Origin: Chrysomallon squamiferum
Taxonomy: Eukaryota; Mollusca; Gastropoda; Neomphalida; Peltospiridae
Assembly (NCBI GenBank): GCA_012295275.1
Contig: CM022665.1
Span: 12,393,976-12,457,975 of the forward strand
Length of the DNA: 64,000 bases
Reading direction: 5' to 3'
Under the pieces are notes generated by a model that made no database searches, was not told where the DNA came from, and saw only the letters and a list, made by a program, of their open reading frames with translations. Positions 12,071 through 27,060 of this stretch are shown here, piece after piece. Position 1 is the first letter of the stretch; every line of letters begins with the position of its first letter. The position numbers and the translations under genes were made by a program.

Positions 12071-14985
12071 TTTTTTGGGGTGGTTTGTTGTTGTTGTTGT
12101 TGTTGTTATTATTATCTTTTTATTTATTAATTTTGTCTCATTTTTGACTTGTTACGGTTGGTGGTTTTATTTTCATTTTTTTTAAATTATTTTTCTTTTA
12201 TTATTGATCGTTTTAACTCCTTAGTTATATATTATTTGTTTATTTGTTTGTTTATTATTCCTCTGATTAGCTTTTTGTTTTATCATTTTTGTTATAGTCT
12301 TTACTTCAGATTTAGTTTGTGCTTTTATTTACAGTTGTGTATAACTGCTTTTTCTCTTTTCGTTTTGTTTAAAAAAAAAAAAAGAAGAAGAAGAAATAAA
12401 ACAATTCTCCTTCTGTGTAATCCGATCGTCTTGTTATGCTCTGGTTTATTCGCACGGGGAAACAGGAAAATAGGTCTTCTAGCACAAAAAAAAAAAAAGA
12501 AAAGAAAAGAAAACTAACAAAAACAAACATGATCAATTATACTGATCGCGCTATTGCAAACTAAAAGTTTTTACAAGTGTTTTTATTGTATGTTTTGAAT
12601 CCCATTCCATAACCTCATCCATTCAGCCCTGGATCAGTGCAGTTAAACCCAGAGTTACTTTTGTTCAAAAGTCTGCGTCGTTTTCAGTATTCAGTTGGAA
12701 CTGGAACATGTTAAGTTAATTTCGTACAAAAGGCTTCTATTATAATGCTCAGATATACGATCCAGAAAACAGTATTATCTATAAAAGACCAGCCTATGAG
12801 TCTATGAGTTTTATAGTTAAGAAAACAGCGTCTTTTATATGTGTACCAGACGATTTATGCCGCCTCTAGAAAACAGTAATTCCCGCAAAATTGACTATTT
12901 CAAAGTTGTTTTTTTTTTTTTTGTTTTTTTAAAAAAACTGTTTTAGAAGTGTATTTATTTATGTCTGTTAAATAGAGTTTCGTTCTTTATTTTTCATTGT
13001 TTATTTTATACGTTAAGAATAAGCCTTGGTCGAGAGAACCCGAAAATCCAGAAATCTTATTCATCTCCGGTCCCAAGCTTGCCGAATTTTCTCAACTATG
13101 CTTAAACTAGATGTTTCCTAATAAGTGGTGAGGAATTTTGGAGTTAGCCAGTGGGTCGAGTTTTTTCTTTTTCCTTACGCCAGTCATGGGCAAACTGCGA
13201 ACAAAAATAAAAAATCAGCTTTTCTTGTTTTTTAAGCAGATGCTTAAGCGTATGGTCTTCTTCAGAGAAAATGGTTGAGGTTCCTTCAACGAAAAATGAG
13301 TAATTGCGGTCCGGTTGATGATGAGCCATGTCTCATGCAGCCTGCTTCTCGAAAAAGGGTTTTCATGTCTGTCTTACGTCGACAGATAACTGACACTACA
13401 AAATCAAATATTCGTGTTTTTGTCTTCTTCTGATCAAGACCCGTTTCTTTTGAATCGTTAGTTACTCGATACCAGAGCAGGATCTCAACATACACTAAAC
13501 AAGCTGCAACTAACGGCATCACAGATAGATGCCTCCAGTAATTTGAATTAACTTACTCTTTGTTAATATTTACCAAGGGTGGTCTTAATACCTTCTTGAA
13601 GCATCGAGTCTCCAGTCGTCAAAACCTTGCCTTGCCACGAACAGAACTGAGACTAGTATCAAACAGCGGTGTCTGTTAAATTCGATAACTTAACAGTTTG
13701 GAGACAGATGCTTCAGACTCGTCAAACGTGTCGAGTACAAGTTCTTGTCTTCAGTCGGATTCAAATAAACCAAATTATCTGTGACATATTTAAAAGATTA
13801 CGTGGGTTTCAGACGATGTGCAGCGTCTTGTTTGTAAACATCTTCCAATAACCAGATTATCTGTTCATAAATTTAATTAGCTTGTGCAACAGGTTTATTA
13901 CGAAATGATAAATTGGTTTTGTTTTTTGCGTTACTGTCAAAGACAAGCTATTGTTTTTTAACTAGTACGTTTTAATAGAATTTATATCTCAGTGTACTGA
14001 CTTTGTTACCGCCATAATTCATAATCATAGGTGGACGTTTAGAAGCCGGATTAATGTTAATAAATTTTAACATTTTCGTTTGTATTTTTTTATATGAGTG
14101 CGCAAATTAAATTAAACATTGGTGAACATTTTGGCACTGCAATAAGAAATTGTTAACTTGTTTATCTGTGTAAAATTTCGGACAATTACACTTCACTATC
14201 TCTCTTAACCAAACAGTCTCTATATGTCTAACATTTAGCATTTATCCTTCAGAGGACAACTCTGTTATGCTTTTCGTAGGCAAACCTTTGACATCGCACC
14301 AAGACAAATATTTATATATTTATTTACCTATTTGTCTGTCGTCCCAGTTCTGGTATTTATCCCACTTATTTGTTAGTCTCATCGTGTCCATTAAATCTGT
14401 CCGCACGTCTGCATGCCATTTATTTATCTGTCTGTCTTCCTCTGTTCTTTTAGCATCTTAATTCCCGAAGGTCATTGGAGCATATATTTTGGTCTAATAA
14501 GTCTGTATTTTTTGTTTAATTTTTCGAAAAGCCGTCGCAATTAAATCTAATTCGTTAAACTGTGCTCTGGAAGTCACATAAATCATGCTAGCAATTACGC
14601 TGATGATGGCAGTACGCCGTCGATGAAATGCAAATTGTCTGTTTTTATTGCCTCTACGGTCCACGAGGTTTGTAAAGACTGTAATTCTACGCTTAAAAAA
14701 AAAACCAGGATCATCTCCAGTAAAGTAGGATGTTGCAAAATACCTCTCTTCTTTCGACCATCGCGAATTTTCACACTGATTTTGTTTCCTCTGAAGAAAA
14801 AGGATGAATGGATGCATCGGCGAAGCCTGCTAGAGATTGTACATGCACTGTCAGACATTAAAACAGATACACATACATACAAAACACATTAAATAAAAAT
14901 AACGATGAAACGCTTTTAGATTGGATCTTGAGTCTTGCAACAGAAGTCTGTGCTAGATGTTTGATTCAGATAATATCGACGATAA
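12071..14985. other. No gene seen; T- and A-rich runs
   Basis: The stretch includes a TTG run (12087-12107), T-rich stretches to about 12380 and poly-A runs (12371-12382, 12486-12497). The part 13020-13900 has more balanced composition and looks single-copy, but its frames (for example minus strand 13144-13329) match nothing I recognise and have no splice context I can defend. Confidence 0.5.
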
Positions 14986-14989
14986 ACGG

Positions 14990-15083
14990 AAATGATAATA
15001 ACAACAACAACAACAATAATAATAACTACAACAACAACAGTAATAATAACAATAATAACAATAACATTAATAATAATAACAGT
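14990..15083 (+). repeat. AAC/AAT trinucleotide repeat
   Basis: Mixed AAC and AAT triplets, reading as poly-Asn in one frame. Confidence 0.9.
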
Positions 15084-16993
<1,910 letters not shown>

Positions 16994-17268
16994 GAAAAAA
17001 GGCTTGATTAGATGACTAATTTGATCGGGAAATTGATCTGTAATTGGCTTTATCCTGATGATCACAGACTCCGTCGTGTTTTAACGGAAATCAAAGTTTA
17101 GTTACACTCATCTGATACAGGTAATTATCTACCTTTTCTACGTGAATTACGAAGATTGCACACGGTTAAAATTATCTCTCTTTTTCAAGTATTTATTTCT
17201 GTTTTTAAGCTGTACAAATTTCCCATGTATTGTTCAAGAATATATTCGAAAACAAGTAGGTACTTATG

Positions 17269-17426
<158 letters not shown>

Positions 17427-17447
17427 GTCTCCGATATCTTCAAAAAA

Positions 17448-17489
17448 TACATACAGACAATATTTTAATATTCTTGGTCTTTCTTTATC

Positions 17490-17556
<67 letters not shown>
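17448..17556 (+). repeat. Dispersed 44-bp sequence followed by (TTA)n, copy 1
   Basis: Positions 17448-17491 are identical over about 44 bases to 51937-51980, and in both places a (TTA)n run follows directly. Weaker similarity extends some 20 bases upstream (TCCG and TCAA anchors). This is the layout of a short retroelement 3' end with a microsatellite tail; the family was not recognised. Confidence 0.75.
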
Positions 17557-17939
17557 CGTCATGTTTTGTGGGTTATTTTTGGATTTTGGTTTGTTTTTGT
17601 CAAATCATTTTTTATATATATATATATATATATCATTTAACCACATCCTGCTTCATATGGATAAAAAAAAGAAAAAAAAGAAGTAATAACACAAAGAAAA
17701 AATTAATTAAAAAGAAAAAAATACACCTACGCGTTGTATTTTCGCTAAAGTAACGGCTTTTAAGCGAGAAGTTTGATTAATTCTGAATGACTAGTTCCGC
17801 TTTTTTTTTTTTTTTTTTTCTTTTTTTTTAAAAACTTTCAAAGAATATTAAGTGACCCTAATGCTATAAAGGAGGATGTTTATCAAATTCACTGATATGA
17901 ATCCCGTATTACGTAATAAATTAATACTCTGAACTTTTA

Positions 17940-18270
17940 ACAAAAATGAATGTCTACGCATTTTAATGTTAACGGCTGCGTGATGTCAAACTTACGTTCC
18001 CTGTCTGATAAACATTTCAGGAAGATGAAATCCGCTGTGGTCACTTTATATAACACATTTATCGACTGACAACAAAGGATATATTACTAACACGACGAGT
18101 TGCATAAAAAATGAAAAGTGTTAACTTTTTTACGACATCTTCATGCATTTTAATTTTAGCGCTTATTAGATGTCAGTCATACATTTCTTTCACGATGAAG
18201 ATTTCACAAAGATTAAATCCGCTTTGGCCATTCTGTACAGTACTTTTATCGACTGACAGCAAGAGATCGT
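17940..18270 (+). repeat. 187-bp tandem duplication
   Basis: GCATTTTAAT starts at 17958 and again at 18145. Both copies continue through AAATCCGCT(G/T)TGG, and end ATCGACTGACAACAAAGGAT (18061-18080) and ATCGACTGACAGCAAGAGAT (18248-18267). Some upstream bases also align. The copies are clearly diverged. Confidence 0.75.
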
Positions 18271-18294
18271 TTTAATAAGCACCTTCCCTTAGAC

Positions 18295-18365
18295 AGGATA
18301 GAATAAACCACACCCATAGATATACCAATCACAGAGTTCCCTGGTTCGAATCCGCGACCGTTCGT
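18295..18365 (+). repeat. tRNA-like B-box relic, possibly a SINE head
   Basis: GGTTCGAATCC near 18343-18353 is an exact match to the RNA polymerase III B-box consensus. The flanking bases pair only partly as a T-arm stem (CCTGG against CCGCG), and no convincing A-box or acceptor stem was found upstream. A similar but weaker arrangement recurs at about 18495-18535, where CCATAGATAC is followed some 25 bases later by TTTGAATCC. An intact tRNA gene is unlikely. Confidence 0.4.
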
Positions 18366-18862
18366 GTTTTCTGCTTTTACTTGTAGAACTGAGTTAATAT
18401 ACCGGAATCCGTGAGTTTGTAACCTGATCCAAGAAGTGGATTTAAGTGTACGAAAAACGTCTATATATCTTTTCTTGGCCTATCCGTAAAGAAGACCATA
18501 GATACCTCATCGGACTCTCTATTTTTGAATCCAGATAAAAATCTCGAGCAAAAAATAATTGTGTCTGTTGAAATGACTACTGCTTTTGTTTTTCTTGTTT
18601 TATTTTTCTTTCTTTACCATTTCCTTTTTTAATTATTCTTGCTCTGTTCTTTATCAAGTAGCTGTCATATTATTTGATTTAATGCTTCTATAATCAACGC
18701 TTTTATCTCAAACTTAAGTCAAAACAAGTTGCTTGTGAGTTTGTAAGACTTTTTTTTTATTTTTCTGAAAAAGTTATATCTTAAAGTTTTAATAAAGAAG
18801 TCTTTGGCGAAGTAAAAGATGGTATCGCGACAGGCATGTTTCAACAGTTCTTTGGTGGAACC

Positions 18863-19550
18863 CATTAATTACTCACAGTTATGCCATTAATTACTCACAC
18901 TAATACTGTTAATTGCTCACACTAATACTGTTAATTGCTCACACTAATACTGTTAATTACTCATACTAATACCATTAACTGCTCACACTAATACTATTAA
19001 TTGCTCACTCTAATACCATTAATTAGTCACACTAATACCATTAATTACTCACATTAAAACCATTAATTGCTCACACTAATGCCATTATTACTCACACTCG
19101 TGCATTAAATGTCAAGTTATACTCATTACTTACTGACTCTCGTAGACATTCACACTTATATTTATTAATTATGCCGATTAATTACTCGTACTGATTAATT
19201 ACTCACGCTCATATTCGTTAATTACTCACACTTATATTCATTAATTATTCACATTCAGATCCGTTTTTCACACTCATTCATACTCATCAACTGATTACTC
19301 ATACTCACATCAGTTAACATACTTATTAATTACTTACGTTCATATCTATTAAATATCAAACTCATACCGTTAATTACTCACACTAATACTCATTAACTAT
19401 TCTAACTCAGATCCGTTAATTACACTCACTCACGCTCATCAGTTACTCACACTCATATCAGTTGACATAAATGATTACTTACTCACGTTCGTACCTATTA
19501 ATTTAACTGATTACTCACACTTGTGCTTATTAATTCCTCATACCTATACC
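18863..19550 (+). repeat. 22-bp minisatellite, decaying 3'
   Basis: The unit TAATACCATTAATTGCTCAC plus AC is repeated about 11 times with few changes to about 19110. More diverged, irregularly spaced relatives containing TTAATTACTCAC continue to about 19550. There are no unique spacers, so this is a plain tandem repeat. Confidence 0.9.
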
Positions 19551-20560
19551 CTTTCTGTACCACAGAACGCTGGTATTTACCAAAGTTCTTGCACTTTTAT
19601 GTTTCTCTGCTGGATCCATTTTTCTGTGCCAAAGGATATCGACTTCATAAATTCCTCACCTGTTGTTTGATGTCAGCTTCGTGCTAACTTTAATTGTTTA
19701 CCTGTACTATCAGTAAATGTTTCTACCGTTATCTTCTTATCTCCGTCCTTCGAAGAGCGCGCATCGAAGAAACAGTCTGTTTCAGAGTCGACCTGCCCGT
19801 GATGTCGCTCTGCCATTTTCTTGTTTACACTGCGAAAGTTCAGCGAGTTTTACACGTACGAAGATGTATAGTATTTATTTGAAAATAGTGATAAATCTGG
19901 CTATAGTAAGATATATGTATATATATATCTGACCCCGCTGAAAGATCCAAGCATATCTTTAACGGTTTGTTAGCTACGTGAATTATGTTATGAAGCATAC
20001 TGATACCGTTATTTTGGAAATATATGTAATATACGCCATCTAACAGTTTTAAATAGTATTAGTTAATAAAGGCAGTCATTGCTCTCTCAGCTGAATTTTG
20101 TTATTTTTTTCAACGTCAACGCTGGAGGCACATGTTAATTTTTTATCATGAGCTATTCGATATCATGTATTCGGAATTAGCGTAAACCCGTTACATTATT
20201 TTACTAATAACAGCAAGGAGCCTGTTTAGTAGATGTATCGTTTCCTGCTGAAAGAAAAGTTTATGTCACAGTCTGTCACTGATGACTACTGTGTGGAATT
20301 AGAGGGCTGGAACTAATAATAACTCTAATACATCTTTCATTTGCCCAATAGAGAATGTTTTATCAATACGTTATATAATAATAATGAAATGATTGAAAGA
20401 AAAAGAAATAGAAAATAAAAACTAAAGAGCACTGGTTTTTCGTAACTTTCTTGGTCTTATTTACAAAACAGGCGGGTCTATATTTATGTCTGTATATGTG
20501 TGCGCGTATATCTTTGTACGTGTCTGTGTATATACATAGAGGCATTCAGACTTACGTACA
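19551..20560. other. No gene seen
   Basis: Composition is more balanced at 19560-19870. Frames of about 60-70 codons there match nothing recognised. Confidence 0.5.
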
Positions 20561-20712
20561 CATATGTTTATATACTTACATATATATACATACAGACAAA
20601 ATTAATTAAACATATAGATATAATTATACATATATGAACAAAAAAATAAGAAAACATACTCTCACACACATACACAAACAGACACACACACACACATACA
20701 CACAGACATAAT
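20561..20712 (+). repeat. TATA/CA-rich microsatellites
   Basis: TACATA, then CACA runs. Confidence 0.85.
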
Positions 20713-21147
20713 ATAAATTTGAATAAATGAAAGGATAAGCCGAACTCATTATTTTAATCAGTTAATTTTGTCTGTCGTATTCCTGTGATTCTCTTCAACT
20801 GATCTTCACAGAAAACAAAAGACTTCCGTTAGAACTTCAAAGCATTTCTCTAAATTACTATTTTACCCTTTCCATGCGTCTGCCAGATACGATTAATTCT
20901 GTAAATGTTTGCATACTTTTCTTATTAACTTCTCATAGCCAATCGTTCGGATGGGTCTTAATAAATCACTGTTAGCCAGACTTATAAGAAATAACTATGT
21001 ATCTTTATCAATCTCCATTTATCGTCTCAACGACAACGAAATGCATTTTACTTTCTCTTCGTTGATTTTCCAGACAGAACGTAAGCGCGTTACGGATGGC
21101 CCAATAAAGTGTGTTTATTATTCTGATTTGTCTTCTAAAAGACAAGC

Positions 21148-21183
21148 TGTACCCACCCACATGTACCCACCCACCCACACAGA

Positions 21184-21230
<47 letters not shown>

Positions 21231-21285
21231 ATACATACATATATATACATACATATACACATACATAGATACATATATATCTACA
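21148..21285 (+). repeat. (CA)n and (CATA)n compound repeat
   Basis: CCCA/ACAC, a CA run (21187-21226), then ATACAT repeats. Confidence 0.92.
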
Positions 21286-22070
21286 AGCACATTCTCCCAA
21301 TAAATCCCCCACAAAAAAATATAAAAATGTTTTAACTTCAGTAGGTAAAACTAAATGAGAGCGACAACTGGTTCTGTATATGAATAATTACACCTTAGAA
21401 AAAGAAATTAATTGATTCTTTACACTTGATTAAGTAGCTCCTGCAGCCAAAAGAGTTGATTTGAATCCGGAAAATGTAGCAGAAAAAGCTAGTTTTGAAA
21501 AAAGAAGAAGAAAGAAAGAAAAAAAGAAAAGAAGAAAAGAAAAGAAAAGAAAGAAAGATAAAGAAGAAATTAATTCTGCAGTCAAATTACTTCAGTTGAT
21601 GAATTTGCAATTCATCAAAATGAAAAAAAAAATATATATATATGTTTTTATCTTCTAAGATTTCATTGCAAAGAGATTACATCAGAAACAATGTGAAGAT
21701 ACTATCTATGATCCCTAAAATATTTTGATCAGTATACATTAACTATTCTGTCGAAAAGAAAAGTAAAAATACTACATCTGAGAATGTCATAATGAACTCA
21801 TGAAACATTATTTTTCAGTATAAAAAATTATTTATAATGAGAATGAAAATTAAAAACAAAATTACAATGAAATAAAAAACAGCAGAATCGCTTCAGATGG
21901 TTATTACTGAAGACACAAATCTTAACGATGACTTCATCAAAGGGTGATCTCAGTGGTTTAAGAAGAAATGTATTCAGTCCAGCAATAAAACGTTATAATA
22001 CACGACTTAATTTAATGCAATGTAAAAACGTAATAAATCATATGAACCAAAACATTAAGGCATTAGCTCT
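21286..22070. other. No gene seen
   Basis: An AAG/AAAGA purine run lies at about 21498-21566 and the rest is AT-rich. Confidence 0.55.
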
Positions 22071-22375
22071 TATGGTTTTTTTTGTAGTTGTTACTGTTGC
22101 TGCTGATGCTGTTTTGTTGTTTTTTGTTGTTGTTGTTTGTTTGGTTTTTGCTGCTGCGGTTGTTGTCATCATTACTGCGTCTTTTTTGTTGTTGTTGTTG
22201 TTGTTGTTCGTCATCGACCTTTTCTTCTTCTTTTTCTTTTTTAACTTCTATTTATTACTGCTATTACTACTACTGGTATTGCTGCTGCTGCTGTTGAGGT
22301 AGTTACCATTGCTACACTTGTTGTTGCTGTTATTGACATACTTCTCTTGTTATTGTTGTTTTTGTTTTGGGCATT
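22071..22375 (+). repeat. TTG/CTG/TAC triplet-rich tract
   Basis: The tract mixes GTT, TGC and ACT triplets over about 300 bases. Frames across it give Val/Leu/Cys low-complexity chains and are not genes. Confidence 0.8.
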
Positions 22376-24480
22376 GTGCTAGTGTTGTGAATTATCATTT
22401 ATATATTTATTCACAATATAAAAGAGTATGGCTTAAGATTAATATTTGTGAATATAAAACAAGTCTGTCACAAAACAACCAAAAAATCAACAACATAATA
22501 TAGAGTAAATCGTAAAATAGCAAAACAAGTACTAAAATAAAATAAATTAACTTAACACAGCAAAGAACTGACAAACAAGGTTAAACCGCGGACCAAAAAC
22601 AAAAGAAAAATAACGATAAAATGCGAGAAACACGTGTGAATCTAAAAGATGTTTTTACACAGGTAAGAGTGTTTGCCACGCAGAGATTTTTTTTTTTTTT
22701 TTTGTCTAGAAGCCAGGTAAAACACTGGGGAAATAATAAAAGGTGTGAGGTAACGCTTGTGTAAATGTATCAGATATCGGCATGAAAAGAACGTTATGTC
22801 ACCTTTCAGCACAAAATGTAAAATGATTGAAAACATCTTTTGTTCGGGTCTAAGGTTAGGTCGTTGTTTAGCTTTTGTCTGTTGAAAAGAAAATATCGTG
22901 TAAATATCGTATTTAGAATCATGGTATTAATGACAATAACATTTAGTAGTAGTAGTAGTAGTAGTATTGTTGTTGTTGTTGTTGCCGATGATGATGGTGA
23001 TGTCGTTGCTATTGCTGTTCTTTTTGTTTTCTTCTTCCTTTTCTTTAAGGAAGGAGTATGAACAGATTTTCTCTGGAGGTTTTCTGTGAGGTTTTTTTTC
23101 TTCTTTTTTTTAAATTTTTAAATTTTTTTTGTTGTTGTTTTGTTTTGTTTTGCTGTTTTTGTTTTTTCATTTGATCATTTTCCTTTTTCTTTTTCTTTCT
23201 TTCTATCTGAAACATTTCTGACTTTGTTCTCATTAATTATACAACTGATACTTTCTTTCAGTGCCTGCCATTGCACTTAGCAGTCACAGGTGCGGTGAAC
23301 TGATTTAAAGTGTGCATCAGTTACGTAATAAGAAGAAATATATCCGTAAAAAAGACAAAATTATTTTCAAAAAAAACATTGTTATCAGGGGCGTGTTTTG
23401 ATTCTGAGTAATGACGAGGGTTCCGTCAACAAATATATGTCCTATACTTCAAGATTAAATGAATTTTTAGAATAAGTAAATAATACAAATGAATAAATAT
23501 ATAAATATTTATCGTTAAAAATTAAGGGACAAGGATTCGTGTTTCAGAGATAGGCGAATAAAAAAAGAATAATAAAAAAACAAACAAGAAGAAGATGAAA
23601 AAGAAATCATTTTAAGCTTTACAACAAGCCAATAACCTTCTTTAATTGAATTCAATGCACCAAAATCAGTGCAATAGTTTCTTTTTCACCGTAAATCCCT
23701 TAATATGAATAGCAATCATTTAAATTTGAAAAATTGCAAAATAAAGAAAAAAGATAGGAAGATAAAATGCTTTACACTCTGTGACATGAGACGCAATAAT
23801 CTTCATGCAGTAATTCGTCGACAGCCTTCGTGTGTGGTGGTAAATATTTAATAAAAACAAACACTCGAAAAAGCAGAAGTAGAAGAAGAAGAATCGTTCT
23901 GCAAGACAATAATCTCCGGTTTTCTGCAATTTACGGCACCAGAAAGAAGTGAAGAATATTACTGCCCTAGCAAGATTTGATAACTTACTTACGTGACCAG
24001 CATTTCTTAATTTCAGCGCAGATTGTTCTATTTTAACGCTTCCATGTTTTGAAGCTGATGATTTATTACCTCAGTTATTGGCTTCCGTGAAAACATTTAT
24101 TAAAAAACGGAAATAAATAAAGGCATGTAGAAAAAATAAAAAAGACAAAAAAGAAATAGAGATAAAGTGAATGTAAAAAGTTTGGTGCTCACATTTTGTG
24201 TACGGAGAAGACAAGGCATGAAAGTGATGCTCAAAAACAACTTGTTACAAACGTCAAAATTTTGACTGTTGAATCTAAAATATTCTTTTGTCCGAATAAA
24301 TGAGTCGGCGAGTGAGTGTGTTTGGGTGTCTCGGTGGGCTTATTAAAATGATTGTTGTTTTATTGTTTTAATCATTATTATTATCAGAATTGCATCATTT
24401 TATTAATTTTATTTAGTGGGTCGGCAGTGAATGGAAATACCTGCAATGAAATATGCAGGGTAAACGGACAAACACATGAA
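22376..24480. other. No gene seen; short AGT/GTT runs
   Basis: AGT and GTT triplets occur at 22946-22984 and a T-rich stretch at 23080-23210. The remainder is unassigned. Confidence 0.55.
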
Positions 24481-24489
24481 ATAATTGCT

Positions 24490-24917
24490 GCTCTTACTAC
24501 TGCTACTACTACTACTACTTCTGTTACTACTGCGACTGCTACTACTACTACTACTGCTACTACTATTACTAACACCGTTGCTACTGCTGCCCTACTGCTA
24601 TTACTACAATTTCCTCGACTACTACTAATAATAATAATAATAATAGCAGCAATAATAATGACAACTATAGCAAAAGCATGAATAATAATAACAACAGCAA
24701 ATTTATAAAAAAAACAAAAAAACACAGCAATAACAACAACACCAGCAACAGCAGCAGCAATAACATTAATAATAATACTAACAACAGCAACAACGACGAT
24801 AACAATAACAACAACAGCAATAACAAGAATATTAATAATGAATATAGAAAGAAAAACTGTAACAACAATAACAACAATAAAGCTGGAAAAAAAAACCACC
24901 AACAACAGCAACAATAG
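24490..24917 (+). repeat. ACT triplet tract followed by AAC/AAT tract
   Basis: ACT/GCT triplets run from 24490 to about 24630, AAT/AGC around 24626-24660, then AAC/AGC/AAT triplets to 24917. Long frames on both strands are by-products. Confidence 0.85.
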
Positions 24918-25662
24918 CAACATCAGTAGTATCTGGCTACTGACTGCGACTATCTAATGTAAGGTTAATGCATTTCCACAATGAATTAACCTCTGAGAAT
25001 AATTACTGGGTTAGTGACGCAAAACGTGAAAGCTGTTTCAACAACAGAGCAATTATTTACAGCATGATCAAGATAGAAGAATAATATAATTGACTTTGCT
25101 TCATATTTTTTTTAAAACAGCCTGGGATCCCTGGTTTATGAGTTAATATATTTTCTCAAAACTGTCCATTAAAAAGGCTCGAAGGATTTATTATCAATCA
25201 TATCTCTAGAGGGATCGTCGCGTATAAGAAAACAAAACAAAATAATAATAATAAAAGCATCGCTGTTATCACGTACATCATTTTACCTGTTTAAAAAAGA
25301 TATATATATATATATATATAATGGGATGAAAGATAAATTGACGAATTTATCAGATCTGTTAATTATATGATACAAATTTAGCACGACCGAATTTCCGAAA
25401 TCTGTTTAAGCTTTGTGCAGGTACTTACCGTATCACCCGGAGAAACAATAACAGCCACTGTTACATTGTCATAAAGAGGATAAACAACAACAAAAATAGC
25501 AGCAACAACAACAACTAAATCTTTGTCAGCTTGTGTTTAGAAAAAAAACAAAAAAATATGATATTTTCCATAAATAGGATTTTAATTACGTTTAATATTG
25601 CAATAACATTCAGAAAGATATCTTTGGCGACGACATTATGAAAAACGAAATAATCAAATGAC

Positions 25663-26060
25663 TGTTTGGTATATGCATATAATATTTTGTATACTGCACT
25701 TATGCGTACGTGATTACTCGCATGGTTTATACGACGTGGTTATCGGTGATGACGTCTGATGTGGTTACGGTGATGACGTCGTGCCCGATAGTTAGGCCAC
25801 TGAAGATTAGATGAGAGTGGCTGTCCTCTCGCGAGCGCTTCGCCAGTTATGGCGGATGACACTTATAAATACTTGTTAAGTACCACATAACAAAAGACAG
25901 CAAACGCAATCAGTGTTAAGAGTTTTGTATCAGAAACAGCCAGTTCTGGATCAATCCTCCTCTTACTTTACTCGTAACAAGCCATTCCTGTGAGATTTAT
26001 TTCTCTCGTCTAACAGAGCCCTTCGAGTTATGAACCTGAAAATTGTGTCAAGTTATATTT
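25663..26060 (+). mobile_element. Possible solo LTR, or an unassigned TATA promoter region
   Basis: The block is richer in GC than its surroundings and has promoter-like organisation. Two direct repeats each contain TGACGTC (25750-25756 and 25774-25780), a CG-rich stretch CTCTCGCGAGCGC follows, and TATAAATA lies at 25864-25871. Downstream sequence of about 190 bases has no long open frame. This resembles U3-R-U5 of Ty3/gypsy LTRs. I could not define terminal TG/CA, target-site duplications or a second LTR, and no primer-binding site or polyprotein is nearby. A real promoter of an unannotated transcript is the alternative. Boundaries are guesses. Confidence 0.35.
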
Positions 26061-26107
26061 CCAGCAGGAAAATGCAAATGAAGAATTCGGTTTAGTTTAT
26101 CAAAAAC

Positions 26108-26181
26108 TAAATAACTGACTAAATAAATAAATAGACAGACATACAGATGACAGATAGATAGCTAAATAGACAAATAGACAT

Positions 26182-26214
<33 letters not shown>

Positions 26215-26489
26215 CATACAGACATACAGACTGGCAGATAGACAGAGCGATGGAGATAGATATATACATAGATAGATAGATAGACAGATATATATATGTG
26301 TGTATGTATGTATGTATGTATGTCAGTCAGTGTCTGTATCTCTGTATATCTGTCTATGTCTGTCTGTCTGTTTGTCTGTCTATCTATCTATCTATATATA
26401 TATATCTGCCTGTCTGTCTATCTATCTATGTATATATCTATCTCTATCGCTATGTATGTCTGTCTGTCTCTCTATCTATACATATATAG

Positions 26490-26533
<44 letters not shown>

Positions 26534-26537
26534 ATAA
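26108..26537. repeat. GATA/GACA tract followed by its complement and GATA again
   Basis: Positions about 26115-26290 are GATA/GACA/CATA, 26296-26480 are TGTA/TCTG/TCTA, and 26486-26535 are GATA then GA. The first and last blocks are complementary to the middle one. Confidence 0.85.
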
Positions 26538-26772
26538 ATGATAATATTACAGAGAATCGTTATAATAGAATGGAACTCATCATAGCTTCAGAACGAATTA
26601 ACTGGAGAAATAACTTTCTTGCATTTGTCCAGTAAATATTAAAATAGTCTTCTTTTTATTTACGTACATTAAATAAGCATGGCCTTACATGTGCTGATAT
26701 ACTCAAAATAGCAATTCATACCCATTTATTATCAAACAGTTAGTTACAGATAACTGTGTCTTTGTGTTACTG
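26538..26772. other. No gene seen
   Basis: AT-rich sequence between two repeat blocks. Confidence 0.6.
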
Positions 26773-27028
26773 TTTAAAAATATTTTTTTTTTATGTAAAA
26801 TGTCCACAGTTAACCCCACACTCAAGATACTGGATTGCACCTGTTATGCAGGTTCTGATATATAATTATTTTTATATGTTATTATTATTATTATTATTAT
26901 TTGAAAATATATCTCTGTTAAATATAATCAGTTAGCCCACGTATTCAAGATACTATCTGACACCTATTGATTATTACACAGTGTCTGATAAATAATTATT
27001 TTTATGTATTATTATTATTATTATTATT

Positions 27029-27060
<32 letters not shown>

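Noticed and set aside
13144-13522. Two overlapping minus-strand frames in balanced-composition DNA
   Set aside because: They occupy different frames of the same stretch with no recognised domain and no clear splice sites.
18343-18353. A functional tRNA gene around the B-box
   Set aside because: No acceptor stem, anticodon arm or convincing A-box could be built around it.
18863-19550. Regular short repeats suggesting a CRISPR array
   Set aside because: Units are directly adjacent without unique spacers, and the DNA is eukaryotic with no cas genes.
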